A DNA stretch of 64,000 nt from Blastomonas ursincola. GTDB taxonomy: Bacteria > Pseudomonadota > Alphaproteobacteria > Sphingomonadales > Sphingomonadaceae. A program made the position numbers and the translations under genes. A model generated the notes under the pieces. That model was not told where the DNA came from, searched no databases, and saw nothing but the letters and a program-made list of their open reading frames with translations. The DNA is taken from the NCBI RefSeq assembly GCF_013607875.1, contig NZ_VDES01000001.1:848316-912315 (forward strand). Direction: 5' to 3'. Shown in pieces: positions 10,743 to 18,644 of the stretch (its first letter is position 1; each line of letters opens with the position of its first letter).

Positions 10743-11041
10743 TATGATGAAAGGCTGGTCTTGCGCTTTGGCTGCGCCAAGCGCGGCATTAGTCCATGAT
10801 TTTACAATTTCGCCGGATTTGTCCCGACGATCTCGCGGTGTAACACACCTTGCCGGGCCCGCTTTGCATCATTCGTCTGTTGTTTGAACAGCCAGCGTTG
10901 AGGAGGACTTGAAGAAGCCCTCAAAATGAAGATGTATTCGGTCGCACCGTCAACATAGCACACCGACTATATTTGATCTCGATCCGACTAGGCCACACAT
11001 AACGGGTCGGCTATCGCCCTCCTTGACAGCGAAAATGTGCA

Positions 11042-11071
11042 CCGGATTTTCTGCCCCCGGATTTTCTGTCC
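11042..11071 (+). repeat. Tandem 15-bp direct repeat upstream of the sensor kinase
   Basis: CCGGATTTTCTGCCC is followed immediately by CCGGATTTTCTGTCC (14 of 15 identical). It lies about 90 bp before the kinase start. Direct repeats spaced by 15 bp at such a position can be response-regulator or activator sites, but they could also be a local duplication. Confidence 0.45.
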
Positions 11072-11162
11072 CGTGGCCAAATGTTCTCCTATGCATCACA
11101 GGATGGTGCGGGCAGTGAGCGGCTGCCTATCGCCTGAATGGACGTACCAAGGAGCGGGCCGG

Positions 11163-12308
11163 ATGGATCACACCATGGATTATGGTGGCTATATGCCGCA
11201 CGGCATGTGCCTGTTGTGGGAGCCATGGCTGGTGCTGCTCTGGGCGGGATCGGACCTGCTGATCTTCCTGTCCTATACCGCCATCCCGATCGCGCTGCTG
11301 CGCGTGCTGCGCCAGCGCACCGAGGTACCGCATGGCGGGCTGGTGGCGCTGTTCGCGTCTTTCATCCTGTTGTGCGGACTCACCCACGCGCTCGGCATCG
11401 TCACGCTGTGGATTCCGATCTATCCGTGGACCGGCTGGGTGAAGCTGGCCACCGGCATCGTCTCGATGACCACGGCGGTGGTGCTGTTCCGGCTGATCCC
11501 GGACATCATCCGCCTGCCCTCTCCCGCATCGCTGGCGGCAGTGAACCAGACGCTGAGTGACGAGATCGCCGCGCACAAGGCGACGCTCGCCTCGCTCGAC
11601 CGGCAGGTGCAGGAGCGGACGCGCGAACTCGAAAAGGCGACCGCCGCGCTGGCGGTGCAGGCGCGCGAGGCTGTGCATCGCAGCGGCAACCTGCTCGCGG
11701 TGGTGCATTCGCTGGCGACGCAATCGGCGCGCGGTACCGAGCGGACCCAGGAGTTTCTCGACGCGTTTCTGGGGCGCGTGCGTGCGCTTGCCGATACCAC
11801 CCGTGCGATCGCGCGCAGCGACAAGTCATCGGCCGAGCTCGAGCAACTGGTCGAAACCGGGATGGAGGTTCTCAAGAGCACTTATGGCTCGCGCATCGCG
11901 ATATCGGGTCCGGCGCTGTCGATCGATCCCGTCGCGGCGCAGCAGCTGAGCCTGGCGCTCTACGAACTGGCGACGAACACGCAGAAATACGGGCTGGGCG
12001 CCTCGGATCAGGCCGAGGTCGCCGTGCGCTGGAATGTCGAAGGCGGACGCTTCACCTTTGTCTGGCACGAGCGCGGCCTGCCGGTGGCGGTCAGCGACGC
12101 GCCGCCCAATCCCGAGGGGTTCGGCACCAAGCTGCTGCTGCAGATCGTGCCGCGCATGGTCGGGGGAGCGGCGGAACGCAAGCTCGCGGGAAGCGAGATG
12201 GTCTATTGCCTGTCCGCGCCGGTCGAGGCGGTGATCGCGGAGGAAACCGATAGCAGCGGCGACCCGCTTGCGGCGCGGATCATCGACACCAGTTTCGGCA
12301 TCGAATAG
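11163..12308 (+). CDS. HWE-family histidine kinase with ethylene-receptor-like membrane domain
   Basis: This 381-residue membrane sensor kinase starts at the ATG at 11163, which has AAGGAGC about 7 nt upstream; an in-frame start at 11037 lacks a good ribosome site. Residues 22-118 form three hydrophobic helices. They carry D31, Y38, I41, P42, I68, C71 and H75 (CGLTH), with exactly the spacing of ETR1 D25, Y32, I35, P36, I62, C65 and H69, the residues tied to copper and ethylene binding. A short coiled coil follows at about 125-170. The HWE kinase core has the phosphoacceptor H172 (HRSGNLLAVVHS), the N-box ELATN at 268-272, W301-x-E303 and GFGT at 319-322. The N-box His that gives HWE kinases part of their name is Tyr267. 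No response regulator is adjacent. Ethylene or copper sensing is inference. Confidence 0.85.
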   Translation: MDHTMDYGGYMPHGMCLLWEPWLVLLWAGSDLLIFLSYTAIPIALLRVLRQRTEVPHGGLVALFASFILLCGLTHALGIVTLWIPIYPWTGWVKLATGIVSMTTAVVLFRLIPDIIRLPSPASLAAVNQTLSDEIAAHKATLASLDRQVQERTRELEKATAALAVQAREAVHRSGNLLAVVHSLATQSARGTERTQEFLDAFLGRVRALADTTRAIARSDKSSAELEQLVETGMEVLKSTYGSRIAISGPALSIDPVAAQQLSLALYELATNTQKYGLGASDQAEVAVRWNVEGGRFTFVWHERGLPVAVSDAPPNPEGFGTKLLLQIVPRMVGGAAERKLAGSEMVYCLSAPVEAVIAEETDSSGDPLAARIIDTSFGIE

Positions 12309-12320
12309 CCAGGATCCCCG

Positions 12321-12349
12321 CCGCGCGCCTCAGGATGCAAGGCGCGCGG
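12321..12349. terminator. GC-rich stem between convergent kinase and iorB genes
   Basis: CCGCGCGCCT pairs with AGGCGCGCGG around a 9-nt loop just after the kinase stop, overlapping the last codons of the iorB-like gene. No T-tract follows on either strand, so intrinsic termination is uncertain. Confidence 0.35.
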
Positions 12350-13838
12350 GCGCAACCTCGGCAATCGCGCAGCCCAGCGCCTTGCCCTCTTCATCCTTGA
12401 GCGCAGCCTCGCGCAGCGCGGCGATCTGCATTGCAGCGTCGGGCCGCCCTAGCAGATGCCGCTCCGCCGTCGCGAGCACCGCTTCCAGATTGGCGATTCC
12501 GCGCTCGAACGTATCCGAATAGCCCTTGACCAGCGCCTGGCAGGCCAGGATTTCGGCACCGGCAGCGATATCGGTCGCAGCGGCACGTTCGGCCAGCGCG
12601 AGCCAGCGTTCGATCCGCGCCTGCTCCACCGCATAGCGCAGGCTTTTCCGGCGCATCGGACGCATTGCGGCGAGGCCGCGCAAGGTGAGGAACCAGCGCA
12701 GACCGGTCGTCTCGACATGGCGTCCGCGTGCGAAGAACGGCTCCAGTCGGCGACGCAGGCCGGGGCTGTTCAGGATGCGCGCGCCCAGACCGCGCGGCAG
12801 CGTTTCGCACACCTCCTGCAACCTCGGATGCATGTACTCGGTGACGCGCAGCAATTGTCCCTCGCTGACGCGCACCTCCTGCGCAATGCGGCTGCTGCGC
12901 GCAGCGCGGATCTTGAGATCGGCGACGCGGATCGGGTCCTCGAAGGCCATCCACAGCGCGAGGTGGCGTGCCGCGGGGGCCGCGAGCGCCGGGTCCAGCG
13001 CAGCGAACCGCTCGACCCGGTCGAGATAGAGTTCGGCATAGGCCGCGTCCTGATAGTCCATCAGCCGCGCGACGCCCTCGGTGGCGAGCGCATGCGCCGC
13101 TTGCGGCAGCGTGCGGCACAGACGTTCGTGCAGCGCGCGGCCCGCCGCGGTGGTGGGCTTCCGGTCCTGCTGGACCTCGGACGACGCTGCGACACCCTTT
13201 TCCGCCGCCTCGAAGCCCGAGGCAAAGCCCTTGAGATTGGCGGCAACCGCCTTGCCGCCGTGGCGCACCGCCTCTTCGAATGCCTCGCGCGAGAAAGGCA
13301 GCGCGCCGCTTCCCGCGAGCGCGCCGAACATGACCGAGCTGATGACGCTGCCCGCGCCCTGCGCCGCCGCCGCCATGTCGAAGCCGATGAACCGCGCCGC
13401 GCGCCGCTCTGCCGCATCGAGAATGCGGGCATTGGCACCGGTACCGTCGCCAAGCGCCGACTTTTCCGAAATCGCATAGACGCGGTGGGTCGATCCGATC
13501 AGCGTCGTGCGATCCTGGCTCACGAAGCCGCGCAGGATGGCGCGCCCCGCCTCCATCAGTTCGGACGCGATGACGATGTCGACATCGCCCGGCACCGGCA
13601 TCATCGCCAGCACCGGATCGGGGCGGTTGTCGCCCTGCGATCCGGTGCGGACCAGCTCGATATAATAGACGGTCGATCCGGTGCGCTGCGCCACGCCGGG
13701 GACCGAGGTGCCCTGCGCGACATAGCCGTTCGCGCGCGCGACCACCTGCACCCATTCGGCAAGCACGCCGCCGCCCTCGCCCCCCAGCGCGAGAATGGCG
13801 ATGGTGATCCGGTCGCGGCCCTGGTTGAAAATGTCCAT
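12330..13838 (-). CDS. iorB: Indolepyruvate oxidoreductase subunit beta family protein (IorB-like, long form)
   Basis: The product is 502 residues. It pairs with IorA to oxidise an aryl-pyruvate (or other 2-oxo acid) to an acyl-CoA with transfer of electrons to ferredoxin. The N-terminal ~200 residues are the 2-oxoacid:ferredoxin oxidoreductase gamma-type domain (ILALGGEGGGVLAEW, then QGTSVPGVAQRTG). The C-terminal ~300 residues are an extra helical domain typical of the long form found in aerobic proteobacteria, compared with ~200 residues in archaeal IorB. The ATG at 13838 overlaps the iorA stop by one base (TGATG), which indicates translational coupling. A longer upstream in-frame extension is only the shadow of iorA. 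The exact keto-acid substrate cannot be read from sequence. Confidence 0.88.
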   Translation of the reverse strand: MDIFNQGRDRITIAILALGGEGGGVLAEWVQVVARANGYVAQGTSVPGVAQRTGSTVYYIELVRTGSQGDNRPDPVLAMMPVPGDVDIVIASELMEAGRAILRGFVSQDRTTLIGSTHRVYAISEKSALGDGTGANARILDAAERRAARFIGFDMAAAAQGAGSVISSVMFGALAGSGALPFSREAFEEAVRHGGKAVAANLKGFASGFEAAEKGVAASSEVQQDRKPTTAAGRALHERLCRTLPQAAHALATEGVARLMDYQDAAYAELYLDRVERFAALDPALAAPAARHLALWMAFEDPIRVADLKIRAARSSRIAQEVRVSEGQLLRVTEYMHPRLQEVCETLPRGLGARILNSPGLRRRLEPFFARGRHVETTGLRWFLTLRGLAAMRPMRRKSLRYAVEQARIERWLALAERAAATDIAAGAEILACQALVKGYSDTFERGIANLEAVLATAERHLLGRPDAAMQIAALREAALKDEEGKALGCAIAEVAPARLAS

Positions 13839-15970
13839 CAGAACGCCCTTGCTGCCAGCGCGCGTTCGTGACGGCGCTGCATTTTCGCGATGATCCAGCC
13901 GCGCAGCTTGGCCGCCTTCCGCTCCCACCAGCCCGGATTGGTCACCACCGTCGCCTTCCAGAACGAGGGGCAGAGCACGGCCGCATGCGCCACCTCGCCG
14001 CAATTGCCGCAGCCGACACAGCTGTTGTCGATATGCGTGACCGGGTGCTGGCGCAGCGGATCGGGGTTGGGACGGATGCTGAGCGAGGGGCAGCCCGAAA
14101 GCCGGATGCAGGCATGATCGCCGGTACAGGTATCGGCATCGACTCCGAAGCGTTCGCGCACCACGCGCTTGCCCTCGCTCGCCGCCCTGGCGAGCTGCGG
14201 CTTGATGCGGCGCTGCTTGTTGAGCATGCATTCGGACTGGGCGACGATGACCTTGGGCCCCTTTTCCGGCGTGGTCAGCGCCTCGCGCAGCGTGTCGCGC
14301 ATCCGGGCGACGTCATAGGTGCGGGTCAGCGTCCGCGCCCAGCGCACGCCCATGCCGCGCACCGCCTTCTCGATCGGATGCTTGGTCGTGCGGATATCGT
14401 TGTCGGCGCGCGAGGAGAGGATGTCCTGACCGCCTGTCGCGGCCGAATAGCCGTTGTCGACGACGATGGTGACGGTATCGTCCTGGTTGAACACCGCATT
14501 GCCGATGCCCGAGGTCAGGCCATTGTGCCAGAAACCACCATCGCCCATCATGGCGACAGCGCGCTTGCCGCTGCCATTGGGCTTGAAAGCCGAGGCCCCT
14601 GCGGTGCCGAGACCATAGCCCATGGTGGTGTTGCCGATATGGAAGGGCGGCAGGATCGAGAACAGGTGGCAGCCGATATCGGCGGAAACGTGCAACTGGC
14701 CCAGCTCGCGCTGCACCAGCTTCATCGCCGAGAAGATCGGGCGTTCGGGGCATCCGGTGCAGAAGCCGGCGGGCCGCGCCGGAACATTGGCGGCAAGCTC
14801 AGGCTCGGCAGGCATGGACTGGGCGCGCGTCGGTGCGCGATCGGGCGCCCACTGCTCCAGAAAAAGCGCCAGCCCCTCGCCGATCACCTGACCCGAATAT
14901 TCGCCCGCGCGCGGCATCACCTCCTTGCCGACGATGCGCGTGTTGAGATCGGCGCGGCGCAGGATCGAGCTCAGCTCGTGCTCGATGAATTCGGGCTGGC
15001 CTTCCTCGAGCACCAGCACGGCCTTCTTGCCAGCGCAGAATTGCGTGACCTCGTCGACGATCAGCGGATAGACGGCGTTGAGGCAATAGACCGGCAGCTT
15101 CGTGCCACCCCAGGTATCGGACAGGCCGGCCAGTTCGAGCGCGCGGTTGAGCGTGTTGAACAAACCGCCCTGCACGATGATGCCGATCTCGTCGCGCTCG
15201 GGGCCGAACCACTCGTTGAGCCGATTATCGCGGATGAAAGCCTGTGCGGCGGGCCAGCGCCGTTCCACCTTCTCGATCTCGTGCAGGAAGATTGCGGGCG
15301 GCAGCACGATCCGGTCAAGATCGCGCGTGGGGCGTTCGGCCGCATCGCCCACGGTCATCGCCGGGCGCCGGTTCTCCTTGGCGACGAAGCTGCCAGTCAT
15401 GTGGCAGCTGCGCACGCGCATCTCGAGCATCACCGGGGTGTTCGAGGCTTCGGACAGCTCGAAGCCTTTCTCGACCATGTCGACCATGGTCGCCAGATTG
15501 GGGCGCGGATCGAGCAGCCACATCTGTGATTTCATCGCAAAGGCATGGGTGCGCTCCTGCATGATCGAGGAACCCTCGCCATAATCCTCGCCGATGATGA
15601 TGAGCGCGCCGCCGGTGACCCCGCCCGAGGCAAGGTTGGACAGCGCGTCCGAGGCGACATTGGTGCCGACCACCGATTTCCACGCCACCGCGCCGCGCAG
15701 CGGATAGTTGACCGACGCCGCGAGCATCGCGCCCGCCGCAGCCTCGTTGGCGCTCGATTCGAAATGGACGCCCAGCTCCTTGAGCAGCGGATCGGCATCA
15801 GCGAACACGTCCATCAGATGGCTGATCGGCGATCCCTGATAGCCGCCGACATAGGCAACTCCGGCCTGGAGCAGCGCCTTGGTGACGGCGAGTATCCCCT
15901 CGCCTTCGAAATGCTCGCCCGCGCCAAGGCGAAGCTTCTCGACCTCCTTCTTGAACGACCGCTCCGCCAT
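13838..15970 (-). CDS. iorA: Indolepyruvate ferredoxin oxidoreductase subunit alpha (IorA)
   Basis: The product is a 710-residue cytoplasmic TPP- and iron-sulfur-dependent enzyme. The N-terminal pyrimidine-binding domain has the GYQGSPISHLMD segment at 43-54. The C-terminal TPP-binding domain has GDGG at 476-479 and the downstream Asn region at about 491-506. A ferredoxin-like tail contains Cys615, 621 and 627 and the C651-x2-C654-x2-C657 cluster with Cys667, fitting 4Fe-4S ligation. It lies 3 bp after the cyclase stop and overlaps iorB, so cyclase-iorA-iorB is one operon. In aerobic proteobacteria such enzymes feed phenyl- or indole-pyruvates into CoA-ester catabolism; that role here is inferred. 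Confidence 0.9.
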   Translation of the reverse strand: MAERSFKKEVEKLRLGAGEHFEGEGILAVTKALLQAGVAYVGGYQGSPISHLMDVFADADPLLKELGVHFESSANEAAAGAMLAASVNYPLRGAVAWKSVVGTNVASDALSNLASGGVTGGALIIIGEDYGEGSSIMQERTHAFAMKSQMWLLDPRPNLATMVDMVEKGFELSEASNTPVMLEMRVRSCHMTGSFVAKENRRPAMTVGDAAERPTRDLDRIVLPPAIFLHEIEKVERRWPAAQAFIRDNRLNEWFGPERDEIGIIVQGGLFNTLNRALELAGLSDTWGGTKLPVYCLNAVYPLIVDEVTQFCAGKKAVLVLEEGQPEFIEHELSSILRRADLNTRIVGKEVMPRAGEYSGQVIGEGLALFLEQWAPDRAPTRAQSMPAEPELAANVPARPAGFCTGCPERPIFSAMKLVQRELGQLHVSADIGCHLFSILPPFHIGNTTMGYGLGTAGASAFKPNGSGKRAVAMMGDGGFWHNGLTSGIGNAVFNQDDTVTIVVDNGYSAATGGQDILSSRADNDIRTTKHPIEKAVRGMGVRWARTLTRTYDVARMRDTLREALTTPEKGPKVIVAQSECMLNKQRRIKPQLARAASEGKRVVRERFGVDADTCTGDHACIRLSGCPSLSIRPNPDPLRQHPVTHIDNSCVGCGNCGEVAHAAVLCPSFWKATVVTNPGWWERKAAKLRGWIIAKMQRRHERALAARAF

Positions 15971-15973
15971 GGC

Positions 15974-16753
15974 TCAGCGCTCGACAAAGGCCAGCACGCG
16001 CAACGGGCTGCCCGATCCCCGCGCGATCTTGAGCGGAGCGGCGACGATGAACGCACCGGTCGGCGGCAGCTTGTCGAGATTTTCGAGGCACTGCAGCCCA
16101 TAGAGCCCCGCGCCGTGCAGCAGCGTGTGCGCGGGATAGGCCGGATCCATCAGATGCGCCTGCCCGGCATCGGTGCCGATGGTCTCGACGCCAAAGCCCA
16201 GGATGCGGCGCTCGTCGATCAGATAGCGCATGGCATCGGGATCGGGACCGGGCGTGTGCGCGCCATCCTCGCCCCGGTTGGTATAGGCATCTCCGGTGCG
16301 CTTCGACCAGTCGGTGCGGAAAAGCACCCAGCACCCGGCGGGGATCTCGCCATGCACCGCTTCCCAGGCGCGGATGAAATCGGCGGTGAGCACAAAATCG
16401 CTGTCGGCAGCCGCCTGGGCGGAGGCATCGATCACCACCGCCGGGCCGACAAAGCGCTGCGGCGGGATGGTGTCGACGGTGTTGTCGGCCAGATCCTTGC
16501 CGGTGACCCAGTGCACCGGCGCGTCGAAATGCGTGCCGGTATGCTCGCCGGTGGTGAAGTTGTTCCAGTGCCAGGCGACGCCGCGCTCGTCATAGCAGGA
16601 AATCTCCTCGCGGCTGAACGCGGCGGTCTGGCCGAAGGGCGGCGGCAGCACCAGCACCGGGGTTTCCTCCGACAGCGGCTGCGTCAGATCGATCGTCTCG
16701 ATCGCTCCGCTGGCAATGGCGGCAGCAAATTGGGCAAGCGTGGTTCCCGGCAT
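15974..16753 (-). CDS. Cyclase family protein (kynurenine-formamidase-like metal hydrolase)
   Basis: The product is 259 residues. It belongs to the PF04199 cyclase/formamidase family, recognised by the metal-binding motif HTGTHFDAPVHW and by the C-terminal HTLLHGAGLYGLQCLENLDKL region. Members hydrolyse N-formylkynurenine, isatin or related amides and lactones. The start chosen is the ATG at 16753, preceded by GGGGAGAGA; an upstream in-frame start at 16813 would run through the dyad operator. It is first gene of the cyclase-iorA-iorB operon and divergent from marR. The combination with indolepyruvate oxidoreductase hints at tryptophan- or aromatic-amino-acid-derived substrates, by context only. 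Confidence 0.82.
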   Translation of the reverse strand: MPGTTLAQFAAAIASGAIETIDLTQPLSEETPVLVLPPPFGQTAAFSREEISCYDERGVAWHWNNFTTGEHTGTHFDAPVHWVTGKDLADNTVDTIPPQRFVGPAVVIDASAQAAADSDFVLTADFIRAWEAVHGEIPAGCWVLFRTDWSKRTGDAYTNRGEDGAHTPGPDPDAMRYLIDERRILGFGVETIGTDAGQAHLMDPAYPAHTLLHGAGLYGLQCLENLDKLPPTGAFIVAAPLKIARGSGSPLRVLAFVER

Positions 16754-16800
16754 GATTCTCTCCCCGAACAGGCAATGGCTGAAAGAATGTGCCAGACTTG

Positions 16801-16834
16801 CGTGCACATGCAACTAAAATGTTGCAAATGCACG
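16801..16834. promoter_or_regulatory. 34-bp dyad, probable MarR operator
   Basis: Two 14-bp arms (16801-16814 and 16821-16834) match at 12 of 14 positions around a 6-base AT-rich centre. The core is TGCAAC-TAAAAT-GTTGCA and the outer part is CGTGCA/TGCACG. It lies 47 bp before the cyclase ATG and 53 bp before the marR start, so it could control both divergent promoters, as is usual for MarR repressors. Confidence 0.7.
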
Positions 16835-16887
16835 TTGTGCCCCATTTCCAGCAGCGTTAAGGCAGGCAAAAACAGAGGAACGGACTG

Positions 16888-17352
16888 GTGGACAAACGAC
16901 TCTTGGGCGATCCGGGGACCCCGGCCTTTCAGGTGACGTCCTATCCCTTCTATCTGATCAACCGCCTTGCCAGCCGCTACAACGCCGCCATCGAGGCCAT
17001 CCTGCGCGAGATCGAGCTCGACATCCCGAGTTGGCGGGTCCTGATGATCCTGGGCGAGGAAACGCCGCGTGGCGTGCGCAGCATCGCCGAGGCGGCGGTC
17101 ATTCCGCTTTCCACCATGACCCGGATCGTCCAGCGCATGGCGGCTGCGGGGCTTGTCCATTCCGCACCGAGCGCGCGCGATGCGCGGGTAACCGAAGTGT
17201 CGCTGACAACCGAGGGCGAGGAAAAGCTCGCGCTGGCACGCAAGGCGACCTCGCCGATCTATCACAAGGTGATCCGCGACCTTTCCGCCGAAGATTTCGG
17301 CCAGCTGATCGGGCTGCTGAACCGGCTCTACGACAATCTCGGCGACGGCTGA
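16888..17352 (+). CDS. MarR-family transcriptional regulator
   Basis: The product is 154 residues, the normal MarR length. The start is the GTG at 16888 with AGAGGA upstream; no ATG is suitably placed. The winged helix-turn-helix spans roughly residues 50-105 (SWRVLMILGEETPRGVRSIA, then PLSTMTRIVQRM, then the wing SARDARVTEVSLT). Terminal helices would form the dimer. MarR proteins usually repress the adjacent divergent operon and are released by small aromatic ligands. Its divergent position from cyclase-iorA-iorB across a long dyad makes that operon the likely target. Confidence 0.88.
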   Translation: MDKRLLGDPGTPAFQVTSYPFYLINRLASRYNAAIEAILREIELDIPSWRVLMILGEETPRGVRSIAEAAVIPLSTMTRIVQRMAAAGLVHSAPSARDARVTEVSLTTEGEEKLALARKATSPIYHKVIRDLSAEDFGQLIGLLNRLYDNLGDG

Positions 17353-17513
17353 CGGCTCAGGCCCGCTTCGCCCTGAGGTCGCAAGCCGGCACCCCCATGC
17401 GCGTGCACCCCGATTATTGGATCCATTAATGCTTGGAAGCCTCTCGAAGCTGTGCCAAGCATCTCTCCGCACAGCCCCTGGCAAGGGGCGCGAATGTTCA
17501 GGGGAGGAAATGC

Positions 17514-18644
17514 ATGGCCGTTATCGCAACAACGCATGTGGGGTCGATGCCGCGCGGACCAGAGCTCACCGAGCTGCTGCTCGCGCGCGATGCGGGAAAG
17601 CCCTATGATGCAGTGGAATTCGACCGTGCAGTGTCCGATGCGGTGAACCGCTCGGTCGCCTTCCAGCGCGACTGCGGCGTCGACATCGTCAGCGACGGCG
17701 AGATGGGCAAGGTCGGCTATTCCACCTACATGATCGAGCGGCTGTCGGGCTTTGGCGGCCATATCGACCGCAAGCCCGCCGCCGACCTCGCCGAAGTGCC
17801 AGGCCTGGCGAAGAAGCTGTCGGCGATCATGGGCAGCCAGGAATTCGTCCGCGCTTCGTGCATCGGCCCGGTGAAGCTGGTGACGCTCGAGCCCCTGCAC
17901 GACGACATCCGCCGCTTCCGCGCCGCAATGGACGCCTATGGGCAGGGCGCGCGCGGGTTCATGAATGCCGCCTCGCCCGGCCTGATCACCGCGTTCCAGG
18001 TCAACCGCCACTATCCAAGCCACGAGACCTATCTTGCCGATCTGGCCGATGCGATGCGCGAGGAATACGAGACGATCGTGGCTGCCGGGTTCGACCTTCA
18101 GCTCGACTGCCCCGATCTGGCGATGTCGCGCCATACTGGCTATCAGGACCTGAGCGAGGCGGAATTCCTCAAGGTCGCAGCCGCCAATGTCGAGGCGCTC
18201 AATGCCGCGACTGCCAACATCCCGCCCGAACGGATGCGGATGCACATCTGCTGGGGCAATTATGAAGGCCCGCACGACCACGACATCCCGCTCGAGCGGG
18301 TGATCGACATCGTGCTCTCGGCGCGGCCCGGCACAGTGCTGTTCGAAGGCGCCAACCCCCGGCACGAGCATGAATGGACGGTGTGGCGCGATGCCGCCAT
18401 CCCCCAGGACAAGGTGCTGGCCCCCGGCGTCATCGATACCTGTTCGAACTATGTCGAGCATCCCGAGCTGATCGCGCAGCGGCTCGAGCGCTTCGTCGGG
18501 ATCGTCGGCGCGGACCGGGTGATCGCCAGCACCGATTGCGGCTTCGGCACCTTCGCAGGCTATGGCAAGATCGACCCGCTGGTCACGGCGAAGAAGCTGA
18601 AGGCCATGCGCGAGGGCGCTGACATCGCGGCGGCGCGGCTATGA
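17514..18644 (+). CDS. Cobalamin-independent methionine synthase II family protein (MetE C-domain-like)
   Basis: The product is 376 residues. The start is the ATG at 17514, preceded by GGGGAGG; a longer frame from 17433 lacks a ribosome site. The N-terminus (THVGSMPRGPEL) and the zinc-site segments MHICWGNYEGPH and STDCGFGTF resemble the C-terminal catalytic barrel of MetE, where one His and two Cys bind the zinc that activates a thiol. At under 400 residues it lacks the MetE N-terminal half. Such short forms occur in catabolic operons as methyl or alkyl transferases, so it need not make methionine. It is coupled to the next gene by an ATGA overlap. Confidence 0.82.
   Translation: MAVIATTHVGSMPRGPELTELLLARDAGKPYDAVEFDRAVSDAVNRSVAFQRDCGVDIVSDGEMGKVGYSTYMIERLSGFGGHIDRKPAADLAEVPGLAKKLSAIMGSQEFVRASCIGPVKLVTLEPLHDDIRRFRAAMDAYGQGARGFMNAASPGLITAFQVNRHYPSHETYLADLADAMREEYETIVAAGFDLQLDCPDLAMSRHTGYQDLSEAEFLKVAAANVEALNAATANIPPERMRMHICWGNYEGPHDHDIPLERVIDIVLSARPGTVLFEGANPRHEHEWTVWRDAAIPQDKVLAPGVIDTCSNYVEHPELIAQRLERFVGIVGADRVIASTDCGFGTFAGYGKIDPLVTAKKLKAMREGADIAAARL

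Larger units (their letters stand above)
10439..11162. other. Long intergenic region between divergent autotransporter and kinase genes
   Basis: These 724 bp separate two divergent genes and should hold both promoters. I see no coding frame with a credible start. Visible structures are a dyad at 10707-10742, a short stem at 10763-10784 (GCGCTTTGGC/GCCAAGCGC, 3-nt loop, one bulged T, no T-tract after it), an AT-rich stretch at 10720-10760, and a 15-bp tandem repeat at 11042-11071. The length is unusual for this gene-dense window, so a small RNA or an extended regulatory region is possible but not shown. Confidence 0.5.

Noticed and set aside
12456-13871. Long plus-strand frame antisense to iorB
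   Set aside because: The translation is a low-complexity Arg/Ala/Gly shadow. The minus-strand frame has clear domains and operon coupling.
13868-15529. 553-residue plus-strand frame antisense to iorA
   Set aside because: It is the complement of a well-supported gene with TPP and iron-sulfur motifs, and the shadow protein has no recognisable fold.
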